Origin: Nemertoderma westbladi
Lineage: Eukaryota > Xenacoelomorpha > Nemertodermatida > Nemertodermatidae
DNA length: 64,000 bases
NCBI GenBank assembly: GCA_032718475.1
Contig: JAUCBJ010004412.1
Span: 1 to 64,000 of the forward strand
Direction of reading: 5' to 3'
Position numbers and translations under genes: made by a program. The notes under the pieces were generated by a model that was given only the letters and a program-made list of their open reading frames with translations, searched no databases and was not told where the DNA came from. Shown piece by piece: positions 12,270-23,017 of the stretch (position 1 is the first letter of the stretch; every line of letters starts with the position of its first letter).

Positions 12270-14930
12270 GACCCCAGTGGATGAAAGGCTGAATCCAACT
12301 GCACTTGCAGCATTGGACAAAATAGACCAAATCTCTAACCGCATCATCCGTTGCCACTTCTCATCTTCTGGAAGACTGGCTAAGAAGTTTCCTAAGGTGG
12401 TTCTTATTGTATGCTACTCTCCAACTAGTGTTGCCCCTGTAGAGGAGGTGGAAAATTTCTACCAGAATCTACAAGCAGCTACTGATGGAGTGGATCGGCA
12501 TGCATTCTTAACATTCCTGGGAGACTTTAATGCAAGTCTGCATCAATCACCTACATCGCCCTGGGTCTATAGCAATAGTGTTAACCGAAATTCCGTCCAT
12601 CTTCAGGATTTTATCTCTGGAAATGGATTGTTTTCGCCTGGAACCCAGTACAAGAAGCGAACTGGAAAGCTAAGGACTCATAGTGGACCCAGTGGTCACA
12701 AGTCCCAGATAGACCATATCCTGTTTCGTAGGAAATACAGGAGCTCTATACAAGACTGTAATGCATTTACACTACGACCCTTCTCCAGGGATCACCACCT
12801 TATTGTGGCCAAGGTAAGACTTAGTCTGCGTGCTAGCAGAACAACTAAATCTGCCTTGCCGCGGCATGACTGGTCCTCTCTGTTGCAACAGCCAAGTGTG
12901 AGATTCAGCTTCACACTACAGCTGAGCAACAGGTATGAGGCTCTTGCCTCTGAGGCGGCTGATCACTGTGAGGGCTATACTGCCTTCACAGAGGTAGTTA
13001 AGTTAGCAGCTGCAGAAACAGTTCCTGTATACCCTCGAAACAGGAAACAGGCCCCCTGGACTGACAACAAAATTCAGAAGTGCCGAAATGACCTCTACAA
13101 GGCGCAGAAAGAGTCCCGACTCAAACAGACTACAGCGGCCAAGAATGCAGTTAAAGCTGCATCTAGGTCCCTGAACAGGCAGTACTCTGTTAATTTACAG
13201 GAGCTTATAAACCAACAGGTTGATGCCATCAATGATGCTGACGACAGCAGGCAACCATCCCAGGCATGGAGATCGATCAACTTGCTTGCTGGTCGAAAAA
13301 GCCAACCAACCACCAAGAAGGTTAAGGCTGAATCACCAGCCGATCGCCTCAATGGTTGGAAGGCCCACTTTGAAAAGCTCCTCAATAATGACAGGGTATT
13401 GCCTGATAACTTTATAGAAGTAAAAGTGTCTGAGTCTGTACTCCCAGATATTCCCATTGGTGATATCTCCTTCGCAGAAGTGAAGGCTGCTGCAAAGAGC
13501 ATTAAGACCAATCATGCCAGTGGCGTAGATGGTGTTCCCCCTGAGGTCTTTAAAATACCTGAGTGTTTAAAGCTCATCTATCCCATCATAGTAGACATGT
13601 ACTGTACAACAAGAGTCCCACAAGAAATGAAAACAAATAAGTTCGTGCCAGTTCCCAAGAAAGGCAACCTAACACTCTATGGTTCTTTTCGGGGAATCTC
13701 ATTGATCTCGATTGCTGCAAAGCTATACAATAGAATTCTATTAAATCGCATCAGGGATCCCATTGAGAGACTGCTCCGTGGAAATCAGAATGGGTTCCGT
13801 AAAGGTCGTGGGACCATGGAGCCCATTTCGGCACTTAGAAGGATAATTGAAGAGTTATCAAAAAAGAAAGACAGGCATCTGGCTGTTATCTTTGTTGACT
13901 TCTTCAAGGCCTTTGATTCAGTCTCTCGCTCACGTATGTTCAGCATACTTTCATTATATGGGATTCTTGATGAAATTATTGCAGCAATCAGATCAGTATA
14001 CGATGGTTCGACAACATTTGTGTCTACTGTTGACGGTGACACAGAACCATTTGAAGTGTTATGGGGCGTCCTCCAGGGAGACACACTTGCACCATTCTTG
14101 TTCATAATTGTTGTTGACTATGTTCCACGCATGTCCTTAGATCATCATAATGATGATGGGGTAATGATAACTCCACCTACTGGCTCCAGAAGTCGAGGAA
14201 ATCCTGCCAAGTTCCCAACTGATCTAGACTTTGCTGATGACTTAGGAGTACTCTCCGTCAAGTATCGAGTATCTCTTCAAAATATGGTATGCTTAAGCAT
14301 GTGGATGACTTCTGTTACCTGGGATCATGGATCCGGAAGTCAGGTGAGGACCTTCGAATACGTAAGGGAAAGGCATGCGCAGCCTTGAGTAGGCATTCCA
14401 GGATTTGGAAGTCACCGAGAATTAATCGGAAACTTAAGGTCCGGTTATTTAGAGCAGCAGTAGTTCCAGTACTCCTCTATGGGAGTCCATGTTGGGCTCT
14501 AACTGCTGAGGACACCAAATCTCTGGATGGCACATTCACAAGAATGCTACGCCGGGTACATTGTGTCAAGTACAATGCACACATATCCAACCAGACACTA
14601 TATAACATCGGAGGTGTCTCATTGGTTCCCCCAAGCTTGACACTAAAACAAAATCGCCTCCGCTTTGCAGGACATTGCTTTCATCGTGAGGACCAGCCAG
14701 TGCATAATCTTGTACTTTGGCAGCCTCATGGAGTGAATAAGCATGGTGGACAGCCCATGACTTTCTTGAGACGCATCTTAAAGGACACTGGCCTTGAAGA
14801 TGCGGATGATCTAGCAAATGTCATGGGTGATAGGGAGTTGTGGCGGTGCAATTTTGTCGATAAGCCGGCATAGCATTCTTAAAAATGCAGCTGCAATGCA
14901 ACATGTCGATCCTAGTAGTAGTAGTAGTAG
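12270..14930 (+). mobile_element. RTE-like non-LTR retrotransposon, longest copy (5'-truncated)
   Basis: Begins inside the AP-endonuclease domain, carries the whole reverse transcriptase and C-terminal region, and ends with the family terminus followed by (TAG)6 (14913-14930). The short trinucleotide tail instead of poly(A), and a single ORF with endonuclease plus RT, point to the RTE clade. Clade assignment is by resemblance only. Six further fragments of the family lie at 1104, 17433, 20698, 42016, 42550 and 43513. Confidence 0.9.
12277..14873 (+). pseudogene. RTE-like endonuclease/reverse transcriptase ORF, broken
   Basis: Endonuclease residues are visible: FLGDFNASL, SQIDHILF and FSRDHHLIVAKV (the catalytic D-N, D-H and S-D-H sets). 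The first 90 or so residues of the domain are missing. The RT follows with HASGVDGVPPEVF, FRGISLISIAAK, FVDFFKAFDSV, LQGDTLAPFLF and the catalytic FADD (about 14235). The frame opened at 12277 shifts at about 14250-14285, where roughly 130 bp present in the minus-strand copy near 18080-18230 are deleted. The C-terminal region then continues at 14289-14873 (DDFCYLGSWI, WALTAEDTKSLDG, GDRELWRCNF). Role: target-primed reverse transcription. Inactive copy. Confidence 0.9.
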
Positions 14931-15016
14931 GTTTGGTCCGGTTCCAAAGTTCGATGAAATCGTGGGGATAATAAAATAACAACATCTGGATCAGAGAATT
15001 AGATTCAAATATTTAA

Positions 15017-18000
15017 TTAGTTTTTCTGTACATCGTATTTGACTCGGCGGTATTTTGAGCAACACAGAGCGATTCCCATAACAATGGAAGCCACAACTCC
15101 CACACAAGCGCAGACATGGAAGAGAAGGAAGTAGTCGAGTTTCTGATAGATAAAACCCCCGAGTAAAGTTCCAATAACATCGGCTAATGAGAACAAACAG
15201 ACATATAAACTCGCGATTAATGACCGTGTCATTATTGTAGGAGGGAGTCCGTGTGATACAGATTCTTCGTAGCAGTCTGTGACCATGGGAACCGAGGCGG
15301 GACCTACGGCCATCGCCATGGTAACCAGACATACACCAAGGTATATCGGAGAGTCTGCGACACCGAACTGGGTAGATAAGGCGCCAGCTTCTGTCGCTGT
15401 AGTTAACGCTATTAGACCTAGCAACATGCAGACCTGTAAGATAATAAGTTTATATTCGCAGAGAAGCAATAATATTAAATTACTATTTAAATAATTGTGT
15501 GAAAAATATATACTAACATATTTAATTTAATTAAGGAATTATTTTAATATATTTTAAATACTGGCAGTTTTTTGGCTTGTTTAAAATTTTCACAATTTAA
15601 TATGTTTAAAATAATTTAGTGCAATAAAAACCTACCTTACGGCCTCCGGTGTGGTCCATTGCCCAACCTGTGAGTGCCATCCCAGTTACCATAGCGACAT
15701 TGACTATCATAAACAAGAAGCCCGCGACACGAGGACCGAAACCCATGGCCTGTAGATGCAAGGCCAGGGTCCCAGACTGAGCACTCACGATAATGTAGCT
15801 GGCTTCTAGACTCACGATGGCGGGATATATGGATCCAGTGGCAAAGAGATCACGCAGAGAGACCAGTGGGTTTGTATCCGTGGCCACTGACTGCGTAGTT
15901 GGGATTGGTAGTCGCCATAATAACACTGCCATAACGACCCCGACCAGTATCGTTACTACTCCTGCAAGGTGTTTAACATTTTAAGCCCTCTGGGTAGGGT
16001 AACCACGTGGTATGTTACAATTTGTTAATATTGAGAGCTTATCTATGATTGGTGGAAATTTATTCAGACCAATCGGAATACGGATGTACGGTAGTTCAAA
16101 CCCTTTTACACAATTGATTATTGCAGTACTTCACCATTTTTAAGAGCTCTCATTGTCCAACGTAATTTAATCACGCGATAACCAAGCAGCAGACGAAACA
16201 GTACCGGTGTAACAGGAAAATATGCCCCCATGGAGAATGTGCCCCCGGGCATTTTCTCCAAGGAAAAAATGCCACCTCTTGGGAAAATATGCCCCCCTTC
16301 AAATATAATATTTTATTGAAGACTGCCTGACTACGCCTGTATGAGATTGTATGCACAACTGAACCCATCCTATGAAAGAGACCCCATACCAACACCATCC
16401 ATTACTTTGGGGAACTTTGTAAGATGAAACACTTTTATATACTGTATACCGCTTATTTTATGAAACACTTTACAATTTTTTCACAAACATATTTTATTTA
16501 TAAATAAGTAACACAAGTCATAAACCAACTACGGGAAAAGTGCAGGTTACATAGAAGCAGGCTTTTCTAAACAAAACAATAAACGGTCACTTTACCAATT
16601 GAGGGAAAGAAGTAGGTTGCAGAGGCAAGCTTGTCTAACCAAAACAATAAACGGACACTTTGCCAATTGAGAGTCGCTCTATAACCAAAAAATTCAGGCA
16701 GTCAAACAATAGGTACCGGTCTGCCGGTACGCAGGTGTAGAATGACGGTTGAAATAACGGTTCCCAAAGTAACAAGACTCTTGCTGTCCTGTTCTACATT
16801 CCATACCTCATCAGTACTGTATACCTTCTTATCTATTATCCTTCCAACTACAGAACTACTGTATAGGCCTTAACCGATTGGGAGAGCGCTGCCGGTATCG
16901 TACCAGTTTCCAGTCTTTTGGGGGAGGGGGGGGGGGGGGGGGGGAATTTCCTAAAGGGGGGAATAATTTCCTATGAAATATTCCCTGTGGGCAGAATTTC
17001 CAAGGAAAAAATGCCCGGGGGGCATATTCTAGGGGGTGGAGGCTGATTTCCCAGTGACACCGTCACCCACTTTGTGTAAAATAAAAATCGCGACCAGTAC
17101 GGTACTGGGAGTTTTAGGGGGGGAGGGAGCACCCCAATTTGAACCTCAGATATTGTTTTGTTTGGACCCCCAGACTCCATAATTACAAATAAAAAAATAG
17201 CACTGGCTTAGGAGTTTTTGGGTTTCTCATCCAGTGGAGTTCCATCAAACCTACAGAAGGGAATATAAAAAATCCGGAATCTTCAGCAGTACCGGTACTT
17301 ATACCTACACAACCAAAGGCTGTCTGTCACCATTCCACCGATGTGGTACTGGTACAGCAGTACTTACCTACACAACCAAAGGCTGTCTGTCACCATTCCA
17401 CCTACGCGGTGTACTGGTTGTAGCAGTACTTACTACTAGGATCGGCATGCTGCATTGCAGCTGCATTTTTAAGAATACTGTGCCGGCTTATCGACGAAAT
17501 TGCACCGCCACAACTCCCTATCACCCATGACATTTACTAGATCATCCGCATCTTCAAGGCCAGTGTCCTTTAAGATGCGTCTCAAGAAAGTCATGGGCTG
17601 TCCACCATGCTTATTCACTCCATGAGGCTGCCAAAGTACAAGATTATGCACTGGCTGGTCCTCACGGCGAAAGCAATGTCCTGCAAAGCGGAGGCGATTT
17701 TGTTCTAGTGTCAAGCTTGGGGGAACCAATGAGACACCTCCAATGTTATATAGTGTCTGGTTGGAGATGTGTGCATTGTACTTGACACAATGAACCCGGC
17801 GTAGCATTCTCGTGAATGTGCCATCCAGAGATTTGGTGTCCTCAACAGTTAGAGCCCAGCATGGACTCCCATAGAGGAGTACTGGAACTACTGCTGCTCT
17901 AAATAATTGGACCTTAAGTTTCCGATTAATTCTCGGTGACTTCCAAATCCTGGATAGCCTATTCAAGGCTGCCCATGCCTTTCCCTTACGTATTCGAAGG

Positions 18001-19488
18001 TCCTCACCTGACTTCCGGATCCTTGATCCCAGGTAACAGAAGTCGTCCACATGCTCAAGCATACCATCTTTTGAGCTTATGCTCATCCGATCAGAGACTT
18101 GCTGAGGACTTTCAAAGTTAACTGTCAAAATTTTGGTCTTTCTGGAGTTAATAAAAAGACCAACACTAGAAGCAGCATGTTATAATGAGCTGAGGAGCCG
18201 TTGGGCGCCCACTAGTGATTCTGAGAGTACTCCTAAGTCATCAGCAAAGTCTAGATCAGTTAGGTACTTGGCAGAATTTCCTCGACTTCTGGAGCCAGTA
18301 GGTGGAGTTATCATCACCCCATCATCATTATGATGATCTAAGGACATGCGTAGAACATAGTCAACAACAATTTGAACAATAATGGTGCAAGTGTGTCTCC
18401 CTGGAGGACGCCCCATAACACTTCAAATGGTTCTGTGTCACCGTCAACAGTAGACACAAAATGTGTCGAACCATCGTATACTGATCTGATTGCTGCAATA
18501 ATTTTATCAGGAATCCCATATAATGAAAGTATGATGAACATACGTGAGCGAGAGACTGAATCAAAGGCCTTGAAGAAGTCAACAAAGATAACAGCCAGAT
18601 GCCTGTCTTTCTTTTTTGATAACTCTTCAATTATCCTTCTAAGTGCCAAAATGGGCTCCATGGTCCCACGACCTTTACGGAACCCATTCTGATTTCCACG
18701 GAGCAGTCTCTCAATGCGATCCCTGATGCGACTTAATAGAATTCTATTGTATAGCTTTGCAGCAATCGAGATCAATGAGATTCCCCGAAAAGAACCATAG
18801 AGTGTTAGGTATAGCAGTACTTACCTACACAACCAAAGGCTGTTACCATTCCACCTACAGTATGGGGTACTGGTACAGCAGTACTTACCTACACAACCAA
18901 AGGCTGTCACCATTCCACCTACAGTATGGGGTACTGGTACAGCAGTATATACTTACCTACACAACCAAAGGCTGTCACCATTCCACCTACGTGGTACAGC
19001 ATGGCCCCTAAGAACGGACCAATGACAACACCCAAAGTTCCCGCCATCTCCAACCACGCAATAGCCGTGTTTACATTATCTGTCATAGCAACCTGAATCA
19101 GTGTCATAGCCCAGACGTAGCAAAGCGAGAAAGATATTCCCATGCCAACGCGAAACAACACAGATAATGTGAAAAATAAATAACGATTTGTTGCAAAATC
19201 TAAAGATCCCATGCCAATATTACACATCCCCATTACGCTGAGTGATCCACAAACAACCAAAGCGATCCTCTCGACACGTATATTAAGTTTGGAGATTAGG
19301 AGGCATATTGGCAGTGTAGCGCCTATAAGTGGCACTGAGGCTATGACCACAGCGGAATGGGCTGGTAATAGACCCCTGCGTCGCGCCTCTTGCGGGTAGA
19401 ATGATGCGAGGTGCATGTAGCACAGGCAGCCCAGACAGTGAGCCAGACTCAGCCCAATGAGTACACTGATCTGAGATATTGATAACAT
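15017..19488 (-). CDS. SLC18-like MFS transporter (vesicular amine/polyamine type), three exons
   Basis: Three exons on the minus strand join with consistent phases: 19488-18957 (start to V-G, phase 1), 15961-15636 (acceptor ttgcag, donor aag/gtaggt, phase 0) and 15433-15017 (acceptor ttacag, stop TAA). The product is about 425 residues with some 12 hydrophobic spans, the full size of an MFS carrier. Exon 1 ends with TLGVVIGPFLGAMLY, the motif-C signature of proton antiporters such as SLC18. Exon 2 opens with a transmembrane span (VVTILVGVVMAVLL). This family loads amines or polyamines into vesicles in exchange for protons; SLC18B1 is the nearest type I recognise. Intron 1 (3.0 kb) carries tandem copies of the exon 1 end and an RTE insertion. 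ATTAAA overlaps the stop. No promoter recognised, and an upstream exon is possible. No disabling change seen, so the gene may work. Confidence 0.8.
16205..17060. repeat. Imperfect inverted repeat inside intron 1
   Basis: The left arm near 16210-16300 (gaatgtgcccccgggcatttt) and the right arm near 16955-17040 (complement of gaatatgccccccgggcatt) are inverted copies about 650 bp apart, flanking a G-run (16920-16944). It could be a MITE or a fold-back element. I found no clear target duplication. Confidence 0.4.
17282..17420 (-). repeat. Tandem copies of exon 1 end plus 5' splice site (distal two units)
   Basis: Two units of about 63 bp, each a copy of the last 30 or so bases of SLC18-like exon 1 (minus strand: gacagcctttggttgtgtag) followed by a donor. 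The unit ending at 17368 keeps GTAAGT; the one ending at 17305 reads GTATAAGT. Both carry an extra gaca not in the true exon. Confidence 0.85.
17433..18811 (-). mobile_element. RTE-like element inserted in the SLC18-like intron
   Basis: 5'-truncated 1379-bp copy on the minus strand, with RT core and C-terminal region encoded in two frames (18775-18338 and 18128-17469) and the (TAG)2 3' end at the left. It is flanked by a 12-bp direct repeat, tagcagtactta, at 17421-17432 and 18812-18823. Other array units have c instead of the first t, so this is a real target-site duplication. The catalytic FADD is present, but the frame is interrupted between the RT and C-terminal parts. Confidence 0.92.
18812..18990 (-). 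repeat. Tandem copies of exon 1 end plus 5' splice site (proximal units, including the real one)
   Basis: Three units of 64-68 bp whose exon-end positions are 18957 (true exon 1 end), 18889 and 18825. All three have GTAAGT immediately after tgtgtag on the minus strand. Reading through the first donor meets a stop within about 12 codons, so use of a downstream copy would truncate the transporter unless an upstream cryptic acceptor is used. Confidence 0.88.
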
Positions 19489-20697
19489 TATAGGCAGTTG
19501 AATGAGTGTTCCTAGTGAAAGTTCTGAATTTAATGTCTAAAGTATACTCGATAATAATATATGCGAAGAATTGTGCATAGAATTATATATTATACGTATT
19601 TCATCTTATTATAATTAATTTATTAACGAAATTCAATTAAAGATGAGCTTAATTATCATATAAAAATAACTAGCTAACTAATTATATTGTCTATAGACAT
19701 TATTGATTCAAATTCCGATAAAATATAAATAATTAAAATACATCGAAGATGTTAAAAACGTTTGGTGATGTATCTTTTGAGGTATTGATGAGATGAAAGA
19801 GGATAACTATATTCCAACAAATTCAATTAGTTAAGACAAACACTCATTCCAAAGTTCTATTAGAATATCTAACTAAAATTTATTGAATAACACAAAACCA
19901 TTTTACTAAACCACAATATATTTTACCTTCTATCACTACAGTATTTATAGTAGTTTAACTAAAAACTCATTCCAAGGAATACCCTACTTGCTAATACCTA
20001 ATCCATTCTCTAGTTAGGATATGTAGGACCAATTTGGCTCGATTTATTATATATATTGACCCATACCATGCGGCTGGCTCTAATAGAATGAGATATTATA
20101 TTATAATAATAACAATTGTTAACAATAATACAATATATATAGCTTTAGACGGGTAATCCAAATATAAAATATTTTTAAAATTGTAATTTATATCAACACC
20201 TTAACAAGAAACAGGTTAAACCCAAAACACAACATTCCGAAATGGAAATGCTTTGCCTTTAATAAAACTATTTTCCACAAAATATACAGTATTTCCAATT
20301 AGCAACAACTTCGTACTGCATACACCATGTCCCAGAATATAGTGTCGTAATTCAGTGACCCCCCCCCCCCCCCCCCTTAACTTTTCTACAAATCTTAATG
20401 AGATTGCATGAAATTTGAAACAGAGATAGTTTCACCTCCCGACCACAGACTGGGCGAGCCAGAATTTTTTCTTTTTGCTTTCAACCTTTAGCTACAAGCG
20501 TTTAAATTAAGTGTCTCCAGCGATATTACACCAGTTACACCGCAATTATTATTCTACCTTATAGCTGTTATTTTTCCTTATAGCTTGGTGATAATGGAAA
20601 GCTGGTCATGCAAGGATTCTAAATATGTAACACAATTTGAATTTCGTTGAAAAATAGCTGAGATATGAGCGTTCAAATGTTGCATTGTTTTGCACCG
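19489..20697. other. AT-rich intergenic stretch, no gene seen
   Basis: No ORF of note, no RNA gene and no element recognised. Contains an 18-base C run at 20359-20376. The upstream promoter of the SLC18-like gene should lie in its first part, but no core element stands out. Confidence 0.5.
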
Positions 20698-21187
20698 GCG
20701 CCAAAGTACAAGATTATGCAATGGCTGGTCCTCACGGCGAAAGCAATGTCCTGCAAAGCGGAGGCGATTTTGTTCTAGTGTCAAGCTTGGGGGAACCAAT
20801 GAGACACCTCCAATGTTATATAGTGTCTGGTTGGAGATGTGTGCATTGTACTTGACACAATGAACCCGGCGTAGCATTCTTATGAATGTGCCATCCAGAG
20901 ATTTGGTGTCCTCAGCAGTTAGAGCCCAGCATGGACTCCCATAGAGGAGTACTGGAACTACTGCTGCTCTAAATAATCGGACCTTAAGTTTCCGATTAAT
21001 TCTTGGTGACTTCCAAATCCTGGAAAGCCTATTCAAGGCTGCCCATGCCTTTCCCTTACGTATTCGAAGGTCCTCACCTGACTTCCGGATCCATGATCCC
21101 AGGTAACAAAAGTCATCCACATGCTCAAGCATACCATATTTTGAGCTTATTCTCATCCGATCAGAGACTTGCTGAGGACTTTCAAAA
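20698..21187 (-). mobile_element. RTE-like element fragment
   Basis: Minus-strand copy of the C-terminal coding region only (from about FESPQQVSDRM to VHNLVLW). Both ends are lost: the 3' terminus and TAG tail are missing at 20698, and the 5' end stops at gctgaggactttcaaa. About 95 % like the copy at 17433 by eye. Confidence 0.85.
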
Positions 21188-21250
21188 ACTACTCTAAAAC
21201 TACTAAACATAACCGCTGTCTGCTATAGTAGTTTCACCTGCTATTTTGTA

Positions 21251-21784
21251 GGATCACTAACCATTAACGCAACAACTGAGAAGCTAGAAAAGGAGGTAAA
21301 TGACAAATATACTACACTATACAATAATAATGAGGAATGGTTAGAATCCAATCGCGTCACCAGCCACATTGAGCACGATTGCGAAGAATGTGCCTATTAC
21401 TTCTATCGAAACATCGCTGTTGATGGTGAGACAGGGGATGAGGTCATGTTCGAGGCTCTCCTGGAACTCTGCATAAGGAATGAGAGCGAAAGAGCCTTTG
21501 AGAGGATCTGCCTAGCTCTGGATGAAGACAGATGTCCAGCATTTATGCAAAAGTATGAAAAAGGGTTTAAAAATAACCAGAAGAGTTACAAGGACGTGGA
21601 AACAGACCAGGATGATTTCATGAGAGTTGTGTTTATTATTAGAGACCATGTGCTACACGGATTCGAAGAGAAGCATAAATCGTGCCAGATTAACTGTTGT
21701 CCCGGTGAGTGTCCTACTCCAGTCTGGGAGCGGGAGGCGAACCTAGCTACAACTACCAGGGTGGAGGAAGAAATAATTAATTAA
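21251..21784 (+). CDS. 3'-terminal exon of an unidentified gene (possible death-fold domain)
   Basis: Open frame of 177 codons from a likely splice acceptor (ctattttgtag/gatcac, 21250) to a TAA at 21782-21784 that overlaps an AATAAA poly(A) signal (21783-21788). The protein is acidic and Cys-rich: HIEHDCEECAYYFYR, then FEALLELCIRNESERAFERI, then CPAFMQKYEKG. The pattern of amphipathic helices with AFERICLAL followed by a short last helix recalls CARD/death-fold domains, but this is inference from appearance only. The first exons were not found; the region upstream holds an RTE fragment. BEL copy 2 inserted 37 bp after the stop codon, probably at or just past the cleavage site. Confidence 0.45.
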   Translation, partial: GSLTINATTEKLEKEVNDKYTTLYNNNEEWLESNRVTSHIEHDCEECAYYFYRNIAVDGETGDEVMFEALLELCIRNESERAFERICLALDEDRCPAFMQKYEKGFKNNQKSYKDVETDQDDFMRVVFIIRDHVLHGFEEKHKSCQINCCPGECPTPVWEREANLATTTRVEEEIIN

Positions 21785-21821
21785 TAAAATCTCGAAACTT
21801 AAAAATAAAACGACATATTCG

Positions 21822-23017
21822 TGTAAAAGCTTTTGCGGAATTAGCCGGTTATTTTATTTTCCCCGTAAAGTACTCTGTAGTTGGTTTAACAGGCATAAAA
21901 GGCCGTATCCTTACTGTACTGGTGTTTTAGGGGACACAAAAAGCTATTTCTTCTGTATGTGTACTTTAGCGGACATAATTAGCAATTCTATGACGCAATG
22001 CGCTAGATCCTCTTGAAACAGTGTAGTTACTATGACGACAGCTAACAGCTGAGCTGTACACGTGTAGATTTTCCTTTGTTCTCTGGTGTTTCTTTGTTCG
22101 GTCAACCAATCAGAGCGATTCTCTTGCTTTTTGTACAGAAACCTCCGAGAAATCACGCAATGCATTATGGGTCAATGTTTACATTTTGTCCTGAGCCTAG
22201 AAGACCGGCTTCGGAATCTCTGTGTTTTTCAGTCTTTAGCCCAACATCAGTAGGCTTAATTATAGAACGTATATCTGTTATCTTAACAATTTCATATCAA
22301 ATCAAACCTCACTCACCTAATCATATTGTCAACTACAAACACCTCATTTTACTGCTATTTACTGTCAGTTATTCATTATATCTGTTGATGGAATGTTATT
22401 ATATTGGAGAATATCAATCAATAATCAGACACCCCAATCTTCTTGATATACTGAAGGTTAGAGAGACCGGTTACATATAACGATTGCGACTTACATTAAA
22501 GTGGTTTTGAATTGAATCTAATGCTATTTCATAGGCACTACATGTATTGGCTGTTGTTCTCTTTATATGTGACTAAAATTAGTGAAGGTCGGCAGATCAG
22601 TGTGCAGCATTGTGCAGTATTGTGTATGATTGTGACTGATAACAAAGCATCTCCTAAAGAATGCGCCATATACGTGAATCTATAGCCATCCCGTTGTGTC
22701 TAGTTTAAGTCATAACTCTGTTTACATATTTAGAGCGCCACGTCCTAAAGGAACTGTTAATATTTCCCGAAAGTGAATAATATTTGTCAGAGATTATATA
22801 TTACGATCAGTCGAATAATACAGTAGGCCTACACCGCAATACGGTTAGGCTTCCGAATCCAGTCTCCCGGGTATATCCAGCGGGTGAATGATCGCGCATA
22901 GACTGGCTTCGGCTAATGTAGTGTATCAAATACTTGTCATAGGCTAAAGACGATCTATTATCTAGAAGACATCCCAATTTGGCAGGTTAAACTGCTAAAG
23001 GTCTGAAAGCGCGAACA
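21822..23017 (+). repeat. 5' LTR, BEL/Pao copy 2
   Basis: 1196 bp with TG...CA ends, starting TGTAAAAGC and ending gcgcgaaca. It contains a TATA-like gcataaaagg near 21893 and the conserved LTR hairpin (22855-22910). A tRNA primer-binding site is not obvious right after its end. Confidence 0.95.
22855..22910 (+). other. Conserved LTR hairpin
   Basis: GAATCCAGTCT pairs with AGACTGGCTTC around an inner CCCGGG...CAGCGGG region. The same stem is kept in the LTRs at 10511-10562, 10957-11007, 37352-37407 and 48525-48581. In the last, one arm reads AGGCTGG, turning an A-U pair into G-U. Conservation of the stem over a variable loop suggests an RNA structure, perhaps near the R region. Confidence 0.55.

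Noticed and set aside
12230-12276. SINE tail (actggtactcattttatcgacccc)
   Set aside because: Resembles a motif seen in some invertebrate repeats, but no tRNA-like promoter boxes or flanking duplication are visible.
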